64,000 nucleotides of DNA. Origin: Caprella mutica. Lineage: Eukaryota > Arthropoda > Malacostraca > Amphipoda > Caprellidae. This document shows positions 1-10,800 of this stretch, piece after piece. The DNA lies in assembly GCA_947561585.1 (NCBI GenBank), contig CANNZV010001144.1, forward strand, positions 87,492 through 151,491, read 5' to 3'. Numbering within the stretch: the first letter of the stretch is position 1; each line of letters opens with the position of its first letter. The notes beneath the pieces are model-generated. The model had not been told where the DNA came from. It worked only from the letters and a program-made list of their open reading frames with translations, and did no database searches. Both the position numbers and the translations under genes were made by a program.

Positions 1-439
1 CAGTTACGAACACCTGACTGTAGTTAATGATATTAAAATGGGCATTAGAATTTATATTCGTAACAGTAAAACGAAACAGGGATAAACAGAGTGATAATTT
101 GGCCTATTTCACACGAAGCATTTTTTCATGCTGCAGCAACACGAAAACGCCCAGAATCAATCCTAATTGATTCTGAAAAGTTCATTTTTTCTAAAAGTTC
201 TTCAATATTTTCCTTTGAGACAATTTCATGAATAATTAGTAAATTGATTGACATACCATTCAATTATATACAATATCTAAATATTTAAATCATATCCTGT
301 AGTTGTATCCTATGCCAATTACAGTCTAGACTGAAATACAATTAATGTCTCTTTTAAAATGCTTTATATGACAATAATAACATTAGAGCCAACTTAATGA
401 CAATAATGATGTGGGACATCATACCTAATACATCATAAT

Positions 440-624
440 TAGGGTTGTGACAATATGCAGATAGAATCATAGATCTTAAGAATATCATAGACGAAACGAA
501 ATGAAATGGAATCGAATACTATATACCGCTGATCTAGAACGATTTCTAATTAATTCTCCATAATCCTCTCCGTTTATGATGTTTCCAGGATCTATGATTT
601 TAAACGCATATTGTCACAACCCTA
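440..624. mobile_element. hAT-like miniature inverted-repeat element, 185 bp
   Basis: Ends TAGGGTTGTGACAATATGC and GCATATTGTCACAACCCTA are perfect inverted repeats, with further pairing inside (ATCATAGATC/GATCTATGAT). The flanks are ATCATAAT and ATCATAAC, an 8-bp duplication with one mismatch, as expected for hAT elements. Confidence 0.7.
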
Positions 625-1159
625 ATCATAACTTTTAAATAAAATATTCATGAACAACGTACTGTCCTGACGATTAAAATTGGTTTTTAAAGATCGATCT
701 CTTCATCCTTTTTCAAATTTAATTTCATAAGAAGTAATTTTACATATATTTATCAAATTGCAACGCTTCTCCGAAGGAACTAATTTCATATTCAAATGTA
801 TCCCATTTTATTAGCCAGCGGGATCCTAATACAAAAATATTACTCAGATATTTCTATTTGTCAAAGAGATTTCAAATTAGATTGTGATCGATTGTTCTTC
901 TTTTGGAAGTCTTTTAATCGACTGTTCCTGAAAGTTCGTTCTTGGGTCTCATTTTTGTGAGCAAGTTATTATTTCTTGAGTGTTTTTAGAAGTCTCTTCT
1001 ATAATCAGCTTAATGGATCGACTGGAATTTAAGGGACAGGAGAATTGAATTGCTGATGCTTTGACGGCATTTTAGGAACATGGAGAAAAATGAACAGTCA
1101 TTTTATGGCTATATTTCTGACGCTAAGGCCACTAAAGTTTATTTCCTGATAAAACTAAT

Positions 1160-1288
1160 TAGGGTGAGTCATGAATTATTGGTCGGTTTAACATCTTCAG
1201 TCATATTATAAAATTAAATAAGAATTAATATAGTATTTTTTTCTTATATGAAGTCGGGGAACCGACCGATAATTCGTAACTTACTCTA
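1160..1288. mobile_element. Miniature inverted-repeat element, 'TAGGGTAAGTTA' family copy 1
   Basis: Left end TAGGGTGAGTCATGAATTAT pairs with right end ATAATTCGTAACTTACTCTA. GGTCGGTT/AACCGACC pair further in. Same family as 62066-62218 and 63611-63694. Confidence 0.65.
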
Positions 1289-2090
1289 CCAGAAATCGTT
1301 GAAGAATTATTATAATCATCTGAAATATATTACACATGTTCGTGAGTTATCCTATTTCTCTCTATTCACTATTGATTACATTATTATTAATTAAAAAGCA
1401 CCATCTCTATTATTAGATGAATAGTTCCTCCCAACTCCATTTGTGTTAATCTTCATTATTACTCTGGCCGTTTAATCATTAAAAGAACTTGTATTAGAAT
1501 TACAATGTGACGATCTGAGTCAAGTTGAAAATTCTGTACAAAAGACTCCAGTGAAAATCCAAATAGAGGCTTTACAATCTCTACAGTGAGTAAAGATTAC
1601 AGTTTTCATTGTTATTATTGCTGATGAAAAGAATTGATATAAACCTACAATCTCATCATCCATTAATGGGTAAATACTGATTACGGAATCAAACAGAAAT
1701 ATGTTAATCCTAATTAGTAATCCAAAAAGTTAATTGCATTCCACTTTCATTTTTGTATTATGAAAAGGCCATACTATTCCTAGGATTTCAATTATTTGTT
1801 CGACAATTTAATTCTTCCGAAGAGTTTTCACACTAAAAAATTACCGATATCATTAATATAAAATATAGCAGAAGAGACAGCATTTCGTTAGGATAATTTT
1901 CTTTTTAATAATCTTTGCTTTAGCCTAATCCTCTGCAACTAACCATTCTATGTACTATTTTCACATCTCAGCAAGGAGGAGAAATGAACCCCTGAGAGTT
2001 ATGAACTCTACTGACTGAGTCATATAAAGATATAAACCTCTAACTCACCAATTAGAGAGTCACTACACAGTACACATCACATCAAAGTAT

Positions 2091-2440
2091 ATGATGTGTA
2101 CCCTTCACTCAAAGGATGTGATGTGTACCCTTCATTCAAAGGATATGATGTGTACCCTTCACTCAAAGGATATGATGTTTACCCTTCACTCAAAGGATGT
2201 GATGTGTACCCTTCACTCAAAGGATGTGATGTGTACCCTTCACTCAAAGGATATGATGTGTACCCTTCACTTAAAGGATATGATGTTTACCCTTCACTCA
2301 ATGGATGTGATGTTTACCCTTCACTCAAAGGATGTGATGTGTACCCTTCACTCAAAGGATATGATGTGTACCCTTCACTCAAAGGATTTGATGTGTACCC
2401 TTCACTCAAAGGATATGATGTGTACCCTTCATATGATGTG
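2091..2440. repeat. 27-bp tandem repeat, about 12.5 copies
   Basis: Unit GATGTGTACCCTTCACTCAA plus AGGATGT, with single-base variants (GTGTAC/GTTTAC, GGATGT/GGATAT). Because 27 is divisible by three, two plus-strand frames are open through it. I see no sign of a gene. Confidence 0.9.
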
Positions 2441-2512
2441 TTACTCACATCAGTTTAGATACATTAAATAATATTCAAAGCAAATGTCAGCATTTACTGC
2501 AGAGGTATAAAT

Positions 2513-2758
2513 GAAGAGTTTGGTTCCAAAACGCGATAAACGCCACTTTTGAAAAAAATGAGTTTCCACCTAAATCAATATTGTATTTCGTCGGTATTGT
2601 GGATTTGAATTGTTTATGTTATTATAACCTCAATATGCTATGTGAATGATTGAAACAGAAAATAGTGGTTTTCATCTTTGTACTTTCTTGGTAAAGAAAA
2701 CACATTTTAACTCAAATTGATCAAAATGGATTTATAGCGTTTTGGAACCAAACTCTTC
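2513..2758. mobile_element. Miniature inverted-repeat element, 246 bp
   Basis: GAAGAGTTTGGTTCCAAAAC and its exact complement GTTTTGGAACCAAACTCTTC form the ends, continuing into CG.TATAAA. A diverged direct repeat (TCAGCATTTACTGCAGAG at ~2487, TCAGCATTTATTGTAGAG at ~2786) flanks the element on both sides. Confidence 0.65.
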
Positions 2759-3212
2759 AAATAATATATTCATTATATACATTTTCAGCATTTATTGTAG
2801 AGTTTTATATGTTGTAAATTAATCACACTGAACATGATTTTACGAACTGTGCATTTTATTCATTTAAATTTATTTCTATTTACTTCTTTTGAAGCATTTA
2901 AATTGAAATGTCCCAGTCAACTGTTACATATAAATACAACTTTTACATATGTGTTAAACGTATAACTATGTTGTAATTGAAATTATCTGTTGAATTTATA
3001 GAATGGATTTTATCTATTTACACGTGTTAGTGCTGTCAGATAAGGATTGCTTGTTCAATTAGTTAAATTCCTTTTTCACTGAGAGGCGTGAACTGGGAAA
3101 GGGGTATTTCTAAATTTGTTTTTCTTATCTTTCATCTGATATATATATATTTCACTAAGAAATATTACTTGACACTTAATCTTGTATCTTAACTACATAA
3201 ATAATGGTGCTA

Positions 3213-3773
3213 GGACAATTCGTCGTGGATAATTCGTCGTGGACAGTTCGTCGCGGACAATTGGTTGCGAACAATTCGTGTGCCATATTTTCCATTTCGC
3301 CATATTTCATATTATCTATTTCTTTCACCTTTCATTTCGCCATATATTCTCCATATTTTCCATTTCCTTCAAATCTTCCCGAGAGTATTCATATAAAATC
3401 TCCAAAGTAATAAATATGTTCAAAACTTGGTATCAACAATACAAAAGATTTTTCTAATGAATAAATAATCTTCCATTATTTTGAAATTAATGATTCCACA
3501 TTTCGAAATAAATTATTAAACATTTGAAATAAATAAAAACAATTAATTAAAAAAATATTAAGACTAGGTATCAACAATACGAGTAATTTATATAAATTTT
3601 AAAACCTCAGATCAAACCAACTCAAAATCTCTGGATGTAATTTGAAGTATTTAAAAATGGTATAAAATTGTGTCAAATTTGAGTTAAAAATATATGAATA
3701 TGAATGTAGAAAAAGAAATTGAAAACAGTACGCGACGAATTGTCCACAACTAATTGTCTCCGGACACGGACAC
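3213..3773. mobile_element. Segment bounded by inverted GACAATTCGTCG motifs
   Basis: The left end has five imperfect copies of a ~15-bp motif (GGACAATTCGTCGTG). The right end carries GCGACGAATTGTCC and related copies inverted. The AT-rich interior has no coding potential. It resembles a degraded foldback-type transposon; a target duplication could not be defined. Confidence 0.4.
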
Positions 3774-4263
3774 GATAAATAATACCAGAAAAGAATATTT
3801 GAAGTTGAAATTCAGCAAATTTAAGATTAAGTTAAGTCTTTAAAAATATACCAATAACTTTCTCAGAGTTTTGAGATAGTGAATTAATTAATGAAGTGTG
3901 TATGCTCACAATTTAAACTTTGGCTAAATCTTCACTAGATAATACTAGTATTACTGCAATACCAAAGAAATGGTATTGCAATCTATAATATATTTTATTG
4001 ATGCAGGTAATAATTTTTTTTTTTAATCAATCATTTATTCCTTTGATGATACCTTTGCCATCTGTAGCATATTTGGAACTACCTAAAATATCTTGGGAAA
4101 TCCGTCACTATTAATTAGTTCGTAGACCAATTAGTCTCTGGAAGATCCCTCGCTCGGAGATTCTAAAGGTATTAAATGATACCTTTTCCTGTTTGTTTGT
4201 GAAAGTCATGTAAAGACTATCTACTATCAACATTCCATGAGGTGTTTCTCTGACTACTGTTTC

Positions 4264-4738
4264 CGATTGGTTTCCCTCATAGTTTCTCTCATAGTTTCTT
4301 TCACAGTTTCTCTCACAGTTTCTCTCATAGTTTCTCTCATAGTTTCTCTCATAGTTTCTCTCATAGTTTCTCTCATAGTTTCCCTCACAGTTTCTCTCAC
4401 AGTTTCTCTCATAGTTTCTCTCACAGTTTCTCTCACAGTTTCTCTCATGGCTTCTCTCATAGTTTCTCTCATAGTTTCTCTCACAGTTTCTCTCACAGTT
4501 TCTCTCATAGTTTCTCTCACAGTTTCTCTCACAGTTTCTCTCACAGTTTCTCTCACAGTTTCTCTCACAGTTTCTCTCACAGTTTCTCTCATGGCTTCTC
4601 TCATAGTTTCTCTCACAGTTTCTCTCATAGTTTCTCTCACAGTTTCTCTCATGGCTTCTCTCATAGTTTCTCTCACAGTTTCTCTCATAGTTTCTCTCAC
4701 AGTTTCTCTCATAGTTTCCCTCATAGTTTCTCTCATAC
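4264..4738. repeat. 12-bp tandem repeat, about 39 copies
   Basis: Unit TCTCATAGTTTC with variants TCTCACAGTTTC and TCTCATGGCTTC. The rare ATGGC variant recurs at intervals of five to fourteen units, suggesting block duplications. Several frames on both strands are open only because the period is a multiple of three. Confidence 0.9.
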
Positions 4739-4739
4739 A

Positions 4740-7200
4740 GCTCAGTACATCTCACTCCATTCAAATCCGTTTGGTTATCATAAGTTGATTTATTATTAGA
4801 TTCACCTCCATTGAATTCATTTCAAAGCAAAATGATGTGGGCTCACACATGTCACATCGTTAATATCTAAATATAGAAACTGTAAATTATTCCACCAAAT
4901 GAATGTTACCAGTGGGAATTTAAAACGCATGCTTACATTTCATTGACTGTCATTCAGTGGTGAAAAATTGTATTTTTTAATCATATTGCTTATATAAAAC
5001 TAAATGGTAATTTTTTATTATTGTGAAACGATAATATTGTTAAAAAATATGAACCAATTAAAAACCACAGACTTCATTTCTAGTCTCCACAAGCGCCTCC
5101 TCCCGTACTAGTGTGAACAGTAAAGTCATTCCCTGGTTAGTACACTGGTGACTCAGACTCCTACTCTAGTCTGACCATTAATTCTCCAGTTTGATTATAG
5201 TCTGAGTCCTATTAATAATCAACAATTAAACTCCTCAAAATCTCAACAGAAATATAGTTTTATTTATGCATTAGCTAAATCATTTTAAAATATCTAATCG
5301 TTTCAGTGAACATATAATTAAAATGAAATACAATAAAAAAAAAGGAATTACAGAGCAATAAATGCGATGTTTTTTGCAGTTTAAAATTGACTAAATTATC
5401 TCTAACAAATCGTACCTATTTTACTGGTAATTTCTGACTGATTGGTCAATTTATTTCATCTCTCTTGTGGCTCTTCAATCTCAAGCTCTTGGGACTAGTG
5501 GAACCAAATGGATGATTTAACATACCAATTAAATAGGACACAGAAATATATAAACTGTATTTATTGATAGTTTTGAAAGAAAAGTGGCTATTGCTCAACC
5601 TTGACATTTTTCACAAAAAAAAGTTATTGAGCTATTATTGCTTCTATGTAAGATATGATAATTAACAATAAAAGTCTACGGAGCTTATTAATAATATTTG
5701 AGTTACTAATATCAAATAATTACTGTGAAATGATATAATAATAACAAAGTATACTCATGCACTTTTCCATTGATTCGAAAGCTTCAAACAAATTCTTCAA
5801 CAAGAGTTTGTTATTTGTTTTATGAAAAGGAATTTAATTTCTTTGATTTATTGCAATTTTTTTTTAATAGAATAACTACAATTATCTCAAGAAAGCAATT
5901 AAAATTACGAATAGAATTTCATGATCTGATTATGGTTGATAAATTCTGAATTAATATCCCCAGATATTCTTAGTAATATTTATGTTAATTTACAACATAT
6001 TACATTTTATTCTTCATCCCTTCTCACGAGCATAATTCTAAAACAAATAAGTTTTATCCAATTCTAACAAAATTGGAGCGAAATTTCACTATTTTTAGAT
6101 CCATAGAATTGATCAACAAACTGCCTACTATTTTAACAGAACCAATGTCAAATTTTAAATTGAAGAAGTTTTTTAAAGAATATTTTTTTATGTAATATAC
6201 CTCTTAGTTTTTTATTGTTCATAGATTTTAAATAGGTTTCACAAGTTTTAACTTTCACGGAACCTTAGCTGAATCTAATTTGTATTTTTGTTTGAATTGT
6301 GTATTTTTTAGTTTACCTTGTATACATTTTGCAAGCTTAAATAAATGAATAAAGGAAAAAATAAATGAAAAACGATTAAATATATTTAAGCCTAATTTTT
6401 TTCTATTTATATACAAATTGGTTTATTATTTATGTCTCCCCATAATCTGATCAACTGCATAATCATTCATGCATGCAAAATAAAAATAGCTAAGAAAAAT
6501 AAATTTGTAGCTAATCTTGACTCATTATCTGTAACCGTGGAACACTTTAATCATATAATTTTAGATATACACAAAAATTATATCCGATATCATTGTTTAC
6601 TATATATATGCTATATACATATGTACATAATTAAAATCTCTGATATTAAATATTTAAAAGGAAAGAAAATTATTTGAAATAAGATATGTATCTACAATTC
6701 ATTCTAAGAAAGTCTTAAAGATTAAAAACAGAGTACAAAAACTTAATAAAAAGCTAACTAAGTTACCCGTCTTCAAATCTCACTATATTGGTTAAAACAA
6801 TATTATATATATCTCTTTTAAAAACATCATTTGACATTGTTTGTCTCAAAATCTGGTAGTTTATTAAAAGCTTCCATTGATCTAAAAAATAGTTACATTT
6901 ATTTTATTTTCGTGTCTGACGGGAGGAATGTTCAAATAACTGCCTCTTGTATGATGGCTGTGGGAGGGAATAAAATTTCTAAAATATTGTTATAAAATAT
7001 CCCCAGATGTTATTTTATAGTTAATCACAATAGATGCATTTGTCTTTTATTGAGATTTTATGCATATTTATATTACTAATCTTAATATGGTTTTGAATGC
7101 CGATAATGGTGTCATATGCTAGCTTATTCAACGCTACTTTCTGTTTGAGATATCAAAGTATCGTATAATTGTTATTAGATTTACAATATTAATTGTATTT
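4740..7200. other. AT-rich intronic sequence
   Basis: No splice-bounded coding segment, RNA gene or clear repeat. Occasional short ORFs have no codon or family signal. Confidence 0.4.
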
Positions 7201-7208
7201 TAACTATA

Positions 7209-7444
7209 CGGTGTGTCCACGAAAATTTATCTATTGTCATTGAAAACAAGTACTTGGCTACATTGGCTATGCATTGTGTCCGCAAAAAATGTATCCACTG
7301 CCTTGAATCAACTATTTTCATCATTTCACGATAATATGCATAATAAATTGGTACCATAGATACGTAGATTAATATTAATGAATTATAAATAGTACTTATA
7401 AGATTTTTTCGATGGCAGTGGATACATTTTTTGCGGACACACTG
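7209..7444. mobile_element. Mariner-like miniature element, 236 bp, TA-flanked
   Basis: Left end CGGTGTGTCCACGAAAATTT and right end AAATTTTTTGCGGACACACTG-type sequence are inverted repeats flanked by TA. A second, closer match to the right end (TGTGTCCGCAAAAAATGTAT) lies at ~7276, so the left arm is duplicated or the element is nested. Confidence 0.6.
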
Positions 7445-7702
7445 TATATGATTCATTAATTATTACTTATAGTAACTATTACATATATATGGCATATAAT
7501 GTACTAGCATATTATTATACTAGAATGATGAACATGTAGATTCAATTGCAGTCGTGACACTATACTCAGAACTGAGTGATTTCGTGACAATAAGTTAAAC
7601 TTAAAAATATAACCATTTTTTGTTGAAAGTTCTCAACTGGAAAACTCTTCATAAATAAATATAAAAAGAAACAAATGTCGAGCAAAGAATTTTTTTCCAC
7701 AG

Positions 7703-7837
7703 GAAGTTTCTGTGTTCGTGTTTGAGAAGAAGACTGCAGACAAACTGCATAAACCTCGTCGTCGTGAGATGATTACTGAGGTACTGAGGCTTGGTATTCG
7801 TCACCTGGAAAGATATCGTCACCCTAGAATATTGCAG
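7703..7837 (+). CDS. SCYL2: SCYL2-like exon A (kinase-like N-lobe)
   Basis: 45 codons, phase 0 to 0, after a TTTTTTCCACAG acceptor and before an ATTGCAG|GTAAGA donor. It encodes EVSVFVFEKKTADKL to ERYRHPRILQ, aligning with the SCYL2 beta3/alphaC region, where the vertebrate protein reads VAVFVFDKK and RHPRLL. The donor chosen is the first of eight tandem copies, because joining ILQ to the next exon's VVAGPEE preserves the family spacing. Later donors would insert 11-residue repeats in frame. Confidence 0.88.
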
Positions 7838-10800
7838 GTAAGATACCTTATTCACCCTAGAATATTGCTGGTAAGATACCTTATTCACCTTAGAATATTG
7901 CAGGTAAGATACCTTACTCACCTTAGAATATTGCAGGTAAGATACCTTATTCACCCTAGAATATTGCTGGTAAGATACCTTATTCACCTTAGAATATTGC
8001 AGGTAAGATACCTTACTCACCTTAGAATATTGCAGGTAAGATACCTTATTCACCTTAGAATATTGCAGGTAGAATATCTTTTTACCCTAAAATACTGTAG
8101 TTCGTATATCCAGAAAATAGTGAAATAAAATCTTTTAGGTTTCAAAATTAAATTTATAGACAAGAATTAAAAGACAGATTAACCCTTTCATTCCTTAATT
8201 AAGTTCTGATAAACAAGTACTATGTCTTAAATCATTTGCTATCTACTTTCATATACACTGACTGTATTGGTGGTAAATCAAATCACATGTGCATAATGTT
8301 GAAAACTATTCCTCTGCGTGTGGCTGAATTTCTTATTGTTTTGTACTTGATTTACTAAGTTGAATTTCTTATTGTTATGTACTTGATTTACTAAGTTGAA
8401 TTTCTTATTGTTTTGTACTTGATTTACTAAGTTGAATTTCTTATTGTTTTGTACTTGATTTACTAAGTTGAATTTCTTATTGTTTTGTACTTGATTTACT
8501 AAGTTGAATTTCTTATTGTTTTGTACTTGATTTACTAAGTTGAATTTCTTATTGTTTTGTACTTGATTTACTAAGTTGAATTTCTTATTGTTTTGTACTT
8601 GATTTACTAAGTTGAATTTCTTATTGTTTTGTACTTGATTTACTAAGTTGAATTTCTTATTGTTTTGTACTTGATTTACTAAGTTGAATTTCTTATTGTT
8701 TTGTACTTGATTTACTAAGTTGAATTTCTTATTGTTTTGTACTTGATTTACTAAGTTGAATTTCTTATTGTTTTGTACTTGATTTACTAAGTTAAAATTT
8801 CTTATTGTTTTGTACTTGATTTACTAAGTTGAATTTCTTATTGTTTTGTACTTGATTTACTAAGTTGAATTTCTTATTGTTTTGTTCTTGATTTACTAAG
8901 TTGAATTTCTTATTGTTTTGTACTTGATTTACTAAGTTGAATTTCTTATTGTTTTGTACTTGATTTACTAAGTTGAATTTCTTATTGTTTTGTACTTGAT
9001 TTACTAAGTTGAATTTCTTATTGTTTTGTACTTGATTTTCTAAGTTGAATTTCTTATTGTTTTGTACTTGATTTACTAAGTTGAATTTCTTATTGTTATG
9101 TATTTGATTTACTAAGTTGAATTTCTTATTGTTTTGTACTTGATTTACTAAGTCGAATTTCTTATTGTTATGTACTTGATTTACTAAGTTGAATTTCTTA
9201 TTGTTATGTACTTGATTTACTAAGTTGAATTTCTTATTGTTATGTACTTGATTTACAAAGTTGAATTTCTTATTGTTTTGTACTTGATTTACTAAGTTGA
9301 ATTTCTTATTATTTTGTACTTGATTTACTAAGTTGAATTTCTTATTGTTTTGTTCTTGATTTACTAAGTTGAATTTCTTATTGTTATGTACTTGATTTAC
9401 TAAGTTGAATTTCTTATTGTTTTGTACTTGATTTACTAAGTTGAATTTCTTATTGTTTTGTACTTGATTTACTAAGTTGAATTTCTTATTGTTATGTACT
9501 TGATTTACTAAGTTGAATTTCTTATTGTTATGTACTTGATTTACAAAGTTGAATTTCTTATTGTTTTGTACTTGATTTACTAAGTTGAATTTCTTATTGT
9601 TTTGTACTTGATTTACTAAGTTGAATTTCTTATTGTTTTGTACTTGATTTACTAAGTTGAATTTCTTATTGTTTTGTACTTGATTTACTAAGTTAAAATT
9701 TCTTAGTGTTTTGTACTTGATTTACTAAGTTGAATTTCTTATTGTTTTGTACTTGATTTACAAAGTTGAATTCTTATTGTTTTGCGTACAGGTTGTAGCG
9801 GGGCCAGAGGAGACCTCTGACACGCTTTGTTTTTACTCCGAGCCTATCTACGCCTCCCTGGCTAACGTCATCACCAACTCTGACGGCAAGGAGAACGAAA
9901 AGGAGAAGAGCAACTTCTCTAAAGACTACAGCTTCATTGAGGTGGAACTGAAGTACGGGCTGCTGCAAGTGAGTAATGCGATTAACTGAGTAGGTAACTG
10001 AAGTAACTGAGTAGGTAACTGAAGTAACTGAGTAAGTAACTGAAGTAACTGAATGAGTAACTGAAGTAACTGAAGTAACTGAATGAGTAACTGAGTAAGT
10101 AACTGAATAAGTAACTGAAGTAACTGAGTAATTTACTTTATTACCTGAATAAGTAACTGAACTACGGGTTGCAACAAGTAAGTAATGTTATTTCAACAAT
10201 TAAGTCTACGGAGTTTACAAAGGATATTTCATTTACTTTTAACCTAATTACTATAATCTTCTACGAACTTTATATATAATATTTCATTTACTTATAACTA
10301 CTATAATTACTATAATCATCTACAGACCTTACTAATAATATTTCATTTACTTTTAAATTTAATTGCTACAATTTTATTAATGCATATTTGCATATTAGGT
10401 TTTAATTACTTTCCTCATTACAACGTAATTTCAATATATAATTCATCAATTTTCTTAAAGAAATACTTCCTCATTTATTCATCGGTTTTACTATCATCTG
10501 TGTAGATTAGATTAACATAATATTAATCTCTATTCAAACATTAATTTAGGAACAAAGTGAATAACAAAGAAAACTCTGTTTACTTTCCATTACATTATAA
10601 TATTCTTTATACATTAGATAAGCAATTAAGCATAGCCTTAACCTACATTTTAACATAATTTGCAGAATTAAGTTTATTTACCTTTTAATGGTATAATTAT
10701 TTTTAAACATAATATTATAAAAAATAAAATCCTTTTCCTCAGTAAAACAAAATTATCTACTATGATATGGTATTTTGAGAATTAATGTTAAAACCGTTAA

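Larger units (their letters stand above)
1..2090. other. SCYL2-like intron, AT-rich, with two miniature elements
   Basis: No exon with the expected SCYL2 glycine-rich-loop sequence was found, so this is probably intron of the gene whose first exon lies to the left. Apart from the two inverted-repeat elements listed separately, I see nothing in it. Confidence 0.5.

Noticed and set aside
4111..4788. Overlapping frames on both strands ((MRET)n, (SLIV)n and (YERN)n)
   Set aside because: By-products of the 12-bp repeat; several frames open at once.
7649..8053. Minus-strand frame (VSYLQYSK)n
   Set aside because: Reverse of exon A and the 33-bp array; the plus strand has the family match.
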